DNA from: Candidatus Doudnabacteria bacterium
GTDB lineage: Bacteria > Patescibacteriota > Doudnabacteria > UBA920
Length of the DNA: 38,486 bases
Assembly (NCBI GenBank): GCA_023245955.1
Contig: JAHFJI010000003.1
Span: 1-38,486 of the forward strand
Direction of reading: 5' to 3'
Shown here: in pieces, positions 22,100 to 29,187 of the stretch
Position numbering within the stretch: position 1 is the stretch's first letter
Layout of the letters: every line of letters starts with the position of its first letter
The notes under the pieces: generated by a model
What the model was told of the DNA's origin: nothing
Seen by the model: only the letters and a program-made list of their open reading frames with translations
Database searches by the model: none
Translations under genes and position numbers: made by a program

Positions 22100-23086
22100 A
22101 TGCCCACAGAAGAGTCACAATTTGAAATAATCCTTTTCTACAAGTACGTCCACATAGAAAGCCCAAAAAAGCTACAAAAGGCTCAAATGGAGCTTCAGAA
22201 TAGGCTTGGACTCAAAGGCCGTACACTCATTGCAAGCGAAGGCATCAATGCCACCATAGAGGGTACCAAAGAAAACATTGACTTGTACTTACAGGAATTT
22301 TTAAGCGACCCTAGATTTACCACTACACACATAAAAAGAAGCCCCGGTACCGGTAAAGCCTTTGCCAAATGCTTCGTTCGCATTAAACCAGAGATTGTAT
22401 CTCTGGGACTTGCGTGCGACATAGACCCCAATAAGCAAACGGGTAAGCGACTATCCCCAGAAGAACTACATGACTGGATACACGAGGGTAAAAAATTCTA
22501 CATTGTAGATATGCGCAATGCCTACGAGCACTTGGCCGGGCACTTTAAAGGCTCCGTCCTACCGGCCATGGATAACTTTCGAGAGCTACACAAGTTTCTA
22601 GACTCGCTCGCCCACCTAAAAAATCAAACAGTAGTAACTGTGTGTACTGGGGGCGTGAGGTGCGAGAAGGCCTCTGGATATCTCCTTGCGAACGGCTTTG
22701 CAGACGTCTATCAACTAGATGGCGGTATAGTAAGCTACATGGAACAATTCCCCAATGAAGACTTTTTGGGCAAACTATATGTATTTGATGAGAGAATGCT
22801 CATAGGCTTCTTTACGGATGACCCTAAGCATCAAGTAGTCGGCCAGTGCATCGTCTGTAGTAAGCCTTGTGAGCGCTTTACCAACTGCATAGACATAGAT
22901 TGCCACAGACAAACCATAGCCTGCCTAGAGTGCGAGCGGGGTAAAGGTCTAGATTTCCTCTGCCGTAGTGGCTGTAAAGAAAAAACTCGCAAGAATTCTA
23001 TATACAAGCTTCGTGACTACTTAAAAGATGCCCATCTAGACACATTCTTAACCAAACTCAAAAGTTTATTCTATCAATATAAATAA
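22100..23086 (+). CDS. trhO: tRNA uridine-34 hydroxylase TrhO (rhodanese-related)
   Basis: Oxygen-dependent enzyme that makes 5-hydroxyuridine at tRNA position 34, formerly YceA/YbfQ. 328 residues: an N-terminal acylphosphatase-like part (FYKYVHIESPKKLQKAQ...LIASEGINATIEGT), the rhodanese domain with the active loop VCTGGVRCEKAS, and a C-terminal cysteine cluster (CIVCSKPCERFTNC, CHRQTIACLECE, LCRSGC) that probably binds zinc. The lengths and order match TrhO. It ends in a palindromic terminator shared with the GIY-YIG gene. Confidence 0.93.
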   Translation: MPTEESQFEIILFYKYVHIESPKKLQKAQMELQNRLGLKGRTLIASEGINATIEGTKENIDLYLQEFLSDPRFTTTHIKRSPGTGKAFAKCFVRIKPEIVSLGLACDIDPNKQTGKRLSPEELHDWIHEGKKFYIVDMRNAYEHLAGHFKGSVLPAMDNFRELHKFLDSLAHLKNQTVVTVCTGGVRCEKASGYLLANGFADVYQLDGGIVSYMEQFPNEDFLGKLYVFDERMLIGFFTDDPKHQVVGQCIVCSKPCERFTNCIDIDCHRQTIACLECERGKGLDFLCRSGCKEKTRKNSIYKLRDYLKDAHLDTFLTKLKSLFYQYK

Positions 23087-23117
23087 CCCCGACTCTGAGT
23101 CGGGGTTATTTATATTG
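23075..23117. terminator. Large perfect bidirectional terminator carrying both stop codons
   Basis: A 21-bp perfect inverted repeat around a single centre base (arm CAATATAAATAACCCCGACTC). The stops of trhO (23084) and of the opposite GIY-YIG gene (23110) both lie inside it. Confidence 0.88.
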
Positions 23118-23352
23118 AGACTAATTTTTCTTTTTTAGCCTTAGACCAGCGTTTTATTTCTGCTTCTCTTTTTAGAGCTTCACCCGTAGTCTTAAACTTT
23201 TCTGAGTATACAATTTTTCCACCCCCGTGGGCCCACACGTACTTAGAACCCTTACCCGCATTATGTACTTGTTCCCTATTTTTAAGATCTTTGGTGCTAC
23301 CGCTATAAAGCGAACCGTCTTTACACCTAAAAAGATAGAAATTGTACGCCAT
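23110..23352 (-). CDS. GIY-YIG nuclease-family protein (UPF0213-like)
   Basis: 80 residues. The pattern FYLFRCKDGSLYSGSTKDLKNR...HNAGKGSKYVWAHGGGKIVYSEKF is the compact single-domain GIY-YIG fold; the GIY and YIG triplets are YLF and YSG here, a common variation. An Arg, a Tyr and a downstream Glu (REAEIKRW) can fill the catalytic roles. The function of these stand-alone proteins is unsettled, with DNA repair suggested. It follows the toxin-antitoxin genes by six bases and may be in the same transcript. Confidence 0.88.
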   Translation of the reverse strand: MAYNFYLFRCKDGSLYSGSTKDLKNREQVHNAGKGSKYVWAHGGGKIVYSEKFKTTGEALKREAEIKRWSKAKKEKLVSI

Positions 23353-23358
23353 GGGTTG

Positions 23359-23616
23359 CTATTGATGGTTGTCTATTTTAAAAATTATTAGGTCGCCAGC
23401 CTGGTTAAAGACTCCAAGAGCTCTAAATTGTTTATTTATTCGAAAATACCAGATACCACTACCTTTTGGATTTCTTTCTTTAAATCTCACACGCAAAGAC
23501 TCGCCTTGTAACAAAAATAGTTTAGCTTTCTTGTACTGTTGCAATAAGCCACGAGCTTCCAAATATGGCAGTATGTCCTTATGCTCAAATATGCTAATTA
23601 TTTTAGGCATGTTCAC
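23359..23616 (-). CDS. RelE/ParE-type toxin
   Basis: 85 residues (83 if the second Met is used). The tail SLRVRFKERNPKGSGIWYFRINKQFRALGVFNQAGDLIIFKIDNHQ follows the RelE-like beta-sheet pattern (R...FR..KxxR.........K..H). Ribosome-dependent RNases and gyrase inhibitors both use this fold, so the target is uncertain. It lies three bases after the antitoxin gene, the usual antitoxin-first order. Confidence 0.75.
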   Translation of the reverse strand: MNMPKIISIFEHKDILPYLEARGLLQQYKKAKLFLLQGESLRVRFKERNPKGSGIWYFRINKQFRALGVFNQAGDLIIFKIDNHQ

Positions 23617-23619
23617 TTA

Positions 23620-23877
23620 TTAAATATTAATAAGCTCTTTTTGTTTTAGTTTACTTGCCAATTTTGCTTCCTTTTTCAAACTCTCACTAACTTCACTGGC
23701 CTGTAATTCCACAAGCTTAGGGGCGAGAAAACTTTCTTCATACACATCAATATCCACCAACACTGCAATTGGTTTATTATTCACCAATATATATTTGGGA
23801 TTTCTTTGCAAGCCCTGTAAAGACTTTTTGGTTTTTGTTCGTAAGTCTGTAACAGAAATAAATTGGTCTCTTAACAT
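23620..23877 (-). CDS. Phd/YefM-type antitoxin
   Basis: 85 residues: N-terminal DNA-binding part MLRDQFISVTDLRTKTKKSL, then the strand KYILVNNKPIAVLVDIDVYEE typical of Phd/YefM, then a flexible Lys-rich C-terminus that should neutralise the toxin. It starts after a palindromic operator and precedes the RelE-like gene. Confidence 0.78.
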   Translation of the reverse strand: MLRDQFISVTDLRTKTKKSLQGLQRNPKYILVNNKPIAVLVDIDVYEESFLAPKLVELQASEVSESLKKEAKLASKLKQKELINI

Positions 23878-23900
23878 AGCAGTAAATATAGTTATAAATT

Positions 23901-23920
23901 TAGTATTATATTTAATACTA
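23901..23920 (-). promoter_or_regulatory. Palindromic operator/promoter of the toxin-antitoxin pair
   Basis: TAGTATTA and TAATACTA are 8-bp arms four bases apart. On the minus strand the centre holds TATAAT, so a Phd-type dimer bound here would block the -10 box. It lies 24 bases from the antitoxin ATG. Confidence 0.6.
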
Positions 23921-23963
23921 CTATTTTATCCTATTTACTAGATTTGTCAAGGCGACGGCCTTA

Positions 23964-24248
23964 CTACTCCTGGCAAATTATGAGCCCTACTGCCACGCAG
24001 TGCTGGCAAAATAAGTCTTTTCTAGAACTGCAAGTACACTTCCACTTTATGCCTTTTGGAGTAGACAACACATCTACCGTGCGAGTCTGGGAGTTTCTAA
24101 ATTCTACGCGAGCGGTCATGTGTAGCACATCCGACTGGCTAAAGCTAACCACCCCATTTTTAGCGATATCCTTACCCAAGCGAAAGTTAGACCTAGAAGC
24201 TAGATCCTTTAGTAACTCCTCTGTGACTTCAGTTTTGATAGGTTGCAT
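23964..24248 (-). CDS. SWIM zinc-finger protein
   Basis: 94 residues. The C-terminal WKCTCSSRKDLFCQHCVAVG has the CxC-x(8)-CxH layout of a SWIM zinc finger, which binds DNA or protein. The N-terminal 60 residues (lasRSNFRLGKDIAKNGVVSFSQSD) resemble the part found before SWIM in other small proteins. No ATPase of the SWI/SNF type is adjacent. Promoter region is shared with the divergent gene at 24308. Confidence 0.82.
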   Translation of the reverse strand: MQPIKTEVTEELLKDLASRSNFRLGKDIAKNGVVSFSQSDVLHMTARVEFRNSQTRTVDVLSTPKGIKWKCTCSSRKDLFCQHCVAVGLIICQE

Positions 24249-24307
24249 AGAGTAAGTTGGTAGTTACAAATATATATGTAGTATAATATATACACGAGTA
24301 AGTAGCC

Positions 24308-25039
24308 ATGTTTAAAATAAAAGCACATACAAAAAGAAAAATTCGTAGGGGCACTAAATTGGTAACTAAGTTAATAGAAGCCACTGGCATCCCAGACGGC
24401 TATTCTGCCACCATTGCCTGGTTTGCCGAACGCATGGTGTTGGCTTTCTTGTGCCTCATGGTCCTCTCCTTTGCCCTGGGTGTCATATTTGTGCTCAGAT
24501 GGTCGGAACCGATTGGCAACAGTAGATTTTATAATGCCGCAGCCACAACCACCGAAGAGGGTATCCGTACCTTCTCCCAGCAAGTCATAGATATTACCTC
24601 TCCTATATTGGCAGCCTTTGTAAAAGATAACCGCCAAGAAGTAGACCTAGTAGCCACAGAATTAGCCGTTCGTAAGAGCAAGCTAAAGGCCTACCTTATA
24701 AGCAAACATTCTCCCTTTGCAGACGACGAGACTACCTTAGATGCATTTGTGGCCTCCAAAAACATGCGCATGATGGTAGCTATCTCGTTTGTAGAAAGTA
24801 CCTACGGCCAACACTGTTACTACTATAATTGTAGTGGCATAGGTGGCACTCCCCCAACCCTCAGAAAATACAACAACTATGCCGAGTGGGTAAAAGACTT
24901 TGACCAGCTACTTGAAAAACGCTATAAAAATGTACCCCCAGAAAAGTTTATTGGCTTTTACGTGCAACCTGGAAGTCCCAACTGGATATATGGCGTCAAA
25001 CAAGTCCTCCGCGAATTCAACGAACAAGGCATTGAGTAA
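24308..25039 (+). CDS. Membrane-anchored lysozyme/glucosaminidase-like protein
   Basis: 243 residues with one membrane segment (MVLAFLCLMVLSFALGVIFVL, about 46-66) after a basic cytoplasmic tail. The exported part ends in a domain with MRMMVAISFVESTYGQHCYY, NCSGIGG, YNNYAEWVKDFDQLLEKRY and SPNWIYGVKQVL. The E in FVESTYG and the later Tyr/Trp pattern resemble the glucosaminidase/lysozyme superfamily, which cleaves peptidoglycan glycans. TATAAT about 25 bases before the ATG. Catalytic assignment is inferred. Confidence 0.7.
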   Translation: MFKIKAHTKRKIRRGTKLVTKLIEATGIPDGYSATIAWFAERMVLAFLCLMVLSFALGVIFVLRWSEPIGNSRFYNAAATTTEEGIRTFSQQVIDITSPILAAFVKDNRQEVDLVATELAVRKSKLKAYLISKHSPFADDETTLDAFVASKNMRMMVAISFVESTYGQHCYYYNCSGIGGTPPTLRKYNNYAEWVKDFDQLLEKRYKNVPPEKFIGFYVQPGSPNWIYGVKQVLREFNEQGIE

Positions 25040-25075
25040 TGCCGGAGTCTAAGTGTCCCCATAAAACTCCAACAG

Positions 25076-25112
25076 AACAAAAACTCTGGACGCACTGTCC
25101 GGAGTTTTTGTT
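25076..25112. terminator. Terminator after the lysozyme-like gene
   Basis: Stem AACAAAAACTCtGGAC pairs with GTCCgGAGTTTTTGTT with one mismatch and a 5-base loop. T-rich on the plus side, A-rich on the minus side. Confidence 0.85.
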
Positions 25113-25151
25113 GATAACACTACTGTAGGTCAAGCAGCCCACGATGGATTT

Positions 25152-25490
25152 TTATTTTTTTATGCCGCGGGGTGGTTCATGGATCTTCTCTTTAACTTTC
25201 TTCACGGTTGAGTATACTCCATAAATAATCATAGCTACTAAAACCGCGTATACCCACCATGGTACATTTTGCCCGACTATTAATAGATAAACATAAGCAG
25301 AGATAAAACACAATCCAGCTGTAAGAACGGGTAGAATTATGGATTTTCCATTTTTATATCTATGAACAAGCCATGCAATAGAAAGACTAAAAAATGGAAT
25401 AGCTCCTATGTATACGCTTCCAAAGATTAAAGGGTTAACATGGTAATTGTTGCCGATCGTTTGAAAATAGTTTTGAATCCAAGTTAGCAT
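25152..25490 (-). CDS. Small integral membrane protein
   Basis: 112 residues from the ATG at 25490 (MLTWIQNYFQTIGNNYHVNP); an alternative start 39 bases upstream is possible. Three hydrophobic segments: PLIFGSVYIGAIPFFSLSIAWLV, SIILPVLTAGLCFISAYVYLLIV and VPWWVYAVLVAMIIYGVYS. The C-terminus is basic. The family is known to me only as small hypothetical membrane proteins found in many phyla, with no assigned role. Confidence 0.65.
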   Translation of the reverse strand: MLTWIQNYFQTIGNNYHVNPLIFGSVYIGAIPFFSLSIAWLVHRYKNGKSIILPVLTAGLCFISAYVYLLIVGQNVPWWVYAVLVAMIIYGVYSTVKKVKEKIHEPPRGIKK

Positions 25491-25646
25491 TATAAATTGA
25501 AGTCCATTATTATTTATCCATACGCCCATGCGCCGTATGGATTCATTCTATCACGAATAACCACAAACGCTTTTCCACGAGCAAGTGTATTTGTACTATG
25601 ATGACCATTGATTTTTAGGACTTTGTGGTGTAATGCATTCTTTCAT

Positions 25647-25679
25647 AAAAAACCCCGGCCAATTCAGCCGACGTTTTTT
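25647..25679 (-). terminator. Terminator of tRNA-Glu
   Basis: On the minus strand an A-run and CGGC stem pair with GCCG followed by a T-run, with a small internal bulge. It starts three bases after the CCA end of the tRNA. Confidence 0.65.
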
Positions 25680-25681
25680 GT

Positions 25682-25756
25682 TGGTAGCGCTACGGGGAAT
25701 CGAACCCCGATTTAGTGGATGAAAACCACTTATCCTAACCATTAGATGATAGCGCC
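25682..25756 (-). tRNA. tRNA-Glu (anticodon UUC)
   Basis: 75 bases including an encoded CCA. Acceptor stem GGCGCTA/TAGCGCT (one G-U pair), D arm with AATGGTTAGGAT, anticodon stem AGTGG/CCACT around TTTTCAT giving UUC, T arm CGGGG TTCGATT CCCCG. It reads only Glu codons and is the single RNA gene of standard type in this window. Confidence 0.96.
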
Positions 25757-25881
25757 ATGAAAACCTGTAAAAACGCAACTATTAATTATGAATCATATAT
25801 CTATTGAACCAGAAATTCTTGCCTCTAAGTTCCTGCTTATAATACAATATTATTACTATTTTATCAAGCTCAATGCCACCA

Positions 25882-25910
25882 TTGAAACTGCCAAGCTAAC
25901 GTGCTACTAT
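25882..25910 (+). promoter_or_regulatory. Promoter of the PLP-enzyme gene, leaderless
   Basis: TTGAAA (25882-25887), 17 bases, TACTAT (25905-25910). The start site falls on or next to the ATG at 25918, which excludes the upstream ATG at 25909 that lies inside the -10 box. Confidence 0.7.
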
Positions 25911-25917
25911 GCAACAT

Positions 25918-26994
25918 ATGGCACTTACTAAAGGCGAATTAAAAATTTTAAAATCAATTGTAGTTGCGTCGGAAAATAATCCGCGGAAGCCAGAGTTCCC
26001 AGCTGAGAACCCTAAGTTCCCTGCTACACCCACGTACAAAATGAAAGTACCTGGTTTTAATAATGTCTGGTTAAAAGATGAAAGCAAAAACCCAACTGGA
26101 ACGCATAAGGATAGAATGGCTTGGGAAATTATTGTTACCTATCGCCACATTCTGTTGGCCAAACAACGCGGACAAATTAGCGGACCACTCCCCCGCATGT
26201 CCCTTATCTCTTCTGGGTCTGCTGCACTTGCTATTCAAACACAATTTAACAAATACAAACTACCACCCCTCAAGGTCCTGGCAGACTACAAATTGCACAG
26301 CGACATTAAGATAGCTCTTGAGCGTGTGGGCGCAGAAGTGTATGAGGTAGACCTTTCCAGGCGTTTGCTAAAGACACAAGACATACTACAAATAACTAGA
26401 AATGAAAACGGGTTTGATATTACTTCGGCCGAGGCACTAGACCCAACTACGCGCTTCTACGACTGGCTTTCATACGAAATTTTAAATAGTTCGCCCGAGT
26501 ATTGTTTTGTTCCATTTGGAACTGGAAATTTGTACGAGAACATTTTGAATGTTACCAAGCGAGAAGTAACAGGTAGCCATCACGACCCGCGGTTTAAAGG
26601 CAATGTGCGCACACTACAACAGTGCCACTTTCTGGGTGCTACCACAAACAGCCCTGCCTCTCTCGCTACAAAACTATATTCACCCCACCTACCTTTTGTG
26701 CACTACAACGAGCAATGGATTCGCCTGTACCGCACTGCCGGCTACTGTGGTTCTAAGTCAGACGTGTACGTATTTCAAGAAAAATTTTTACAACAGGCAC
26801 TTAAACTAACAAACGAACAAAATATTCAATGTGAACCTTCTGGCATTGCCGGCCTTGCGCTCTTACTACAAATGCGCCGCCAAATACCAAGCAAGGCTAA
26901 AATTCTAATTATAAACACCGGCAAAACAAAATATACTACTGCGCCCAACGTGAAAACTCTAGCGCGTCATGCAAACACTACAGCAAACAAATAG
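25918..26994 (+). CDS. Threonine-synthase-like PLP-dependent enzyme
   Basis: 358 residues, fold type II PLP family (threonine synthase, threonine dehydratase, cysteine synthase). The PLP lysine is in NPTGTHKDRMAWE. The Ser/Gly phosphate cradle is SLISSGSAALAIQTQF and the C-terminal SGIAGLALLLQ and LIINTGKTKY also fit. The usual tetraglycine loop is replaced by VPFGTGNLYENIL. No other threonine-pathway gene is adjacent, so the substrate remains open; the family is secure, the name is not. Start set by the leaderless promoter. Confidence 0.85.
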   Translation: MALTKGELKILKSIVVASENNPRKPEFPAENPKFPATPTYKMKVPGFNNVWLKDESKNPTGTHKDRMAWEIIVTYRHILLAKQRGQISGPLPRMSLISSGSAALAIQTQFNKYKLPPLKVLADYKLHSDIKIALERVGAEVYEVDLSRRLLKTQDILQITRNENGFDITSAEALDPTTRFYDWLSYEILNSSPEYCFVPFGTGNLYENILNVTKREVTGSHHDPRFKGNVRTLQQCHFLGATTNSPASLATKLYSPHLPFVHYNEQWIRLYRTAGYCGSKSDVYVFQEKFLQQALKLTNEQNIQCEPSGIAGLALLLQMRRQIPSKAKILIINTGKTKYTTAPNVKTLARHANTTANK

Positions 26995-27377
26995 ACTTGC
27001 CTGGGTTACAACTCTTACGGTAATCCTTATTAGGCTTGGGGTATGGCTCGGCCCACATGTGGGTTTTACAGCAGAAGCCTATGCGGGTAGTCTGCGCTGG
27101 CACCATGTATACGGGCATAGCGGTACTGCTCGTTAGTTTTATATTCGTGCGTTGGCAAAAAGTACGCACCCTACTTTTAGGCATTGGGCTCGGACTAATA
27201 ATAGACGAAGTAAATATTTTAGTATCGTGGTTTGGCCTACCCTTACTCCCCTATTGGCAATTTGGTACCATACTTCTAATAGCGTTCCCGCTCGCCATAC
27301 TCCATAGCATCTCACTACACCCAACCGAAACCCCTAATATTCCAATAGTGGACAATTCGCGCGAATGGTCATATTAA
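26969..27377 (+). pseudogene. Membrane protein gene broken by a frameshift
   Basis: From the ATG at 26969 one frame gives hydrophobic LAWVTTLTVILIRLGVWLGP and then SLRWHHVY before it runs into a stop. The next frame continues with GIAVLLVSFIFVRWQKVR and LLLGIGLGLIIDEVNILVSW. The pattern HHVYGI...GIGLGLIIDE is that of small HH-containing membrane proteins. One extra base near 27116 (or two lost just before) explains the shift. The 3' end runs into a GTGGACAATTCGCGC palindrome, which probably also altered the C-terminus. It overlaps the preceding gene by 26 bases. Confidence 0.65.
27346..27373. repeat. GTGGACAATTCGCGC palindrome, decayed copy
   Basis: TAGTGGACAATTCGCGCGAA is identical to the first 20 bases of the perfect copy at 27707. 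The last part, TGGTCATA, departs from it. It lies 45 bases before the arsR-like gene. Confidence 0.7.
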
Positions 27378-27417
27378 TAACAGTGTGCTATAGTGTCAAT
27401 AATATATACGCCCATCT

Positions 27418-27684
27418 ATGACAAAACGCTGGACTATACTTTTTAAGGTACTCTCAAATATCAACCGAACCAAAATTATTCACATGCTAGCGCATGGCGA
27501 TACCCTGAACGTGACCGAGATTGCGGGCAAACTAAATATTTCTCTCAAAGCAACTTCTAAACACCTTATTATTCTCCAGAACTTAAGCATCCTCAACAAC
27601 GTGGGTCGCCAAGGGCACGTATTCTACACCCTCGGACAAAACATACCGGCAGACGCCCGCAAAGCGATTAAACTTTTTTGCTAA
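27418..27684 (+). CDS. ArsR-family winged-helix regulator, copy 1
   Basis: 88 residues: FKVLSNINRTKIIHMLAHGDTLNVTEIAGKLNISLKATSKHLIILQNLSILNNVGRQGHVFYTL is a complete ArsR-type winged HTH. No metal-binding cysteine pair is visible (the only Cys is the last residue), so a non-metal signal is likely. The gene is bracketed by two copies of one palindrome, at 27346 and 27707, which could be its operators or ends of an inserted cassette. The neighbouring genes are both broken. Confidence 0.8.
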   Translation: MTKRWTILFKVLSNINRTKIIHMLAHGDTLNVTEIAGKLNISLKATSKHLIILQNLSILNNVGRQGHVFYTLGQNIPADARKAIKLFC

Positions 27685-27706
27685 TCTTTTACTCCAAAAA
27701 TATCGA

Positions 27707-27736
27707 TAGTGGACAATTCGCGCGAATTGTCCACTA
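27707..27736. repeat. Perfect 30-bp palindrome
   Basis: The arm TAGTGGACAATTCGC is followed directly by its exact complement, centre CG|CG at 27721-27722. It marks the point where the AEC transporter reading frame stops resembling its family. Confidence 0.85.
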
Positions 27737-27900
27737 AAGTAAATACAGCTGTTAAAGATAATAAGCGGCGCCAGCAAATACACCGCCAGCACTGCAATGG
27801 GCTTGGAATCTATGGCTAATTTTTTACTAGCAATATACCCAAGCAGTACCAATATGTAGAGCGGAAGCATACTGGTAAGCAAGGGAGTGGCTGTATTCAT
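27737..27900 (-). pseudogene. Truncated AEC (auxin-efflux-carrier family) transporter, first 54 codons
   Basis: From the ATG at 27900: MNTATPLLTSMLPLYILVLLG then YIASKKLAIDSKPIAVLAVYLL and APLIIFNS. This is the start of an AEC permease (about 300 residues, ten membrane segments). Similarity ends exactly at the 27736 edge of the palindrome; the frame then reads through repeat and arsR antisense DNA without hydrophobic segments. The missing part is not found nearby, so it is a remnant. Confidence 0.65.
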
Positions 27901-27934
27901 ATGCACATTGTAGTATTACTACACTATATTATAG

Positions 27935-28477
27935 TTAGGGCGTAGTAGTAGCCAGTTTAAATAACTTCCGGCGGAGTAGTTTGTAGTTAGGCGTGGTTAG
28001 CGCAACAAGCGACCAAAACTTTTTTGAATGATTCATTTCTCTTGTGTGACACAATTCGTGTACTAATACATAATCGCGTACTTCGGGAGAAACAAATAAA
28101 AGCCTATAACTAAAACTTAACGTACCACTCTTAGAACAACTCCCCCAGCGAGTTTTTTGGTTGCGTATGCTTACCCGCTTGTAGGAAAACTGATAGTGAG
28201 CATTTAGTTCCAAGAGTCTTACCGTAAAGACCCACAAGGCTTCTTTTTTGTGTTGGTTATACTCTGTTCTGCTCCCGGCTCTTTGGGCTGGCACTACGTT
28301 TAGCATTTTGGCTCGCGCCCCAGCTATCCAACTAGACTGGTTAGCTACAAACTGCTCTACCAAAAACCGTGGCATCCGCCACGGCGTACTTACTACTACT
28401 CGTCCACCTGCCAGCACCCGTATGCGCATGTGCTTGGAGCGTTTGTACTTCTTTATTGTGTACTCCAGCTCGCTCAT
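27935..28477 (-). CDS. YgjP/DUF45-type zinc metallopeptidase
   Basis: 180 residues. Zinc motif HELCH (140-144) followed by His150 and KKFW, and the family signature RNQKTRWGSCSKSGTLSFSYRL just before it. The N-terminal basic strand region (KRSKHMRIRVLAGGRVVVSTP) is also typical. YgjP proteins resemble the SprT/WSS1 proteases; substrates are mostly unknown. It stands alone between the AEC remnant and the gene at 28555. Confidence 0.9.
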   Translation of the reverse strand: MSELEYTIKKYKRSKHMRIRVLAGGRVVVSTPWRMPRFLVEQFVANQSSWIAGARAKMLNVVPAQRAGSRTEYNQHKKEALWVFTVRLLELNAHYQFSYKRVSIRNQKTRWGSCSKSGTLSFSYRLLFVSPEVRDYVLVHELCHTREMNHSKKFWSLVALTTPNYKLLRRKLFKLATTTP

Positions 28478-28554
28478 CTTTTCTTTTATACCCTTATATA
28501 ATTTAAATATCTTATCGTACTAAAATACTCAAAAGTAACTAAGCTCTTAAAATA

Positions 28555-29145
28555 TTACTTCCTACTCAACCGATTTTCTCCGTGAGATTCTCGGCCAATC
28601 TCCCCGCGTAACTCACGCAATTCTCTAGTACTATGCTCTTTCATGTGCCATGATTCTGCATTTTCTTTTAGTTGCCAAGGTGGAATTTCATATAATGTAT
28701 ATGGCATTTGTAAGTACCGACCGTTTTCTACTTCTATCAGTTCGTGATTAGTACCCCATTCATACTTTCTTACTTCCCCGTATTCTGGTGATATAGAAAC
28801 GACATATCCATCTTCGCCCGCATACTTTAGGGCAATTTCCAAAGAGTCGCTGAACTGTTGAGAAAATACTAAATGAGAGTCTTCCGAAGCTTTCTGTAAG
28901 CGATGCAACGAGTGTAAGGTAGGGTCAGGTAAAACTCGTTCACCCACCCGTGCTGTTTCAAGACTGACTTTTCGCAACCCGCTTATTACCCCTTGCCGTG
29001 CGTGCGCTGTTAATTTCTTCTGTTCAATCTTCCGCTCACGTTGAGCAATTTGTAAAGATAGATAAGCATCTAAAAATTGTTCCTGGGTTGTTTTGGGAAT
29101 ATGTTGCGATTCTTGCAAGCCACGATATAAAATAATCTTTGCCAT
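28555..29145 (-). CDS. Hypothetical protein, possibly ADP-ribosyltransferase-like
   Basis: 196 residues. It opens KIILYRGLQES, and a later part reads LVFSQQFSDSLEIALKYAGEDGYVVSISPEYGEVRKY. An early YRG, a middle F-S-x-S with a helix starting A..YA, and a following acid strand are how R-S-E type ADP-ribosyltransferases look, but the match is weak and the catalytic Glu is not clear. The rest is charged and helical, including RERKIEQKKLTAHARQG. It lies 42 bases before the end of thyX. No family is recognised with confidence. Confidence 0.5.
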   Translation of the reverse strand: MAKIILYRGLQESQHIPKTTQEQFLDAYLSLQIAQRERKIEQKKLTAHARQGVISGLRKVSLETARVGERVLPDPTLHSLHRLQKASEDSHLVFSQQFSDSLEIALKYAGEDGYVVSISPEYGEVRKYEWGTNHELIEVENGRYLQMPYTLYEIPPWQLKENAESWHMKEHSTRELRELRGEIGRESHGENRLSRK

Positions 29146-29187
29146 ATTAGTAGGTTATGTGTACTGGTTTCCGAAAAAATCCACCTA

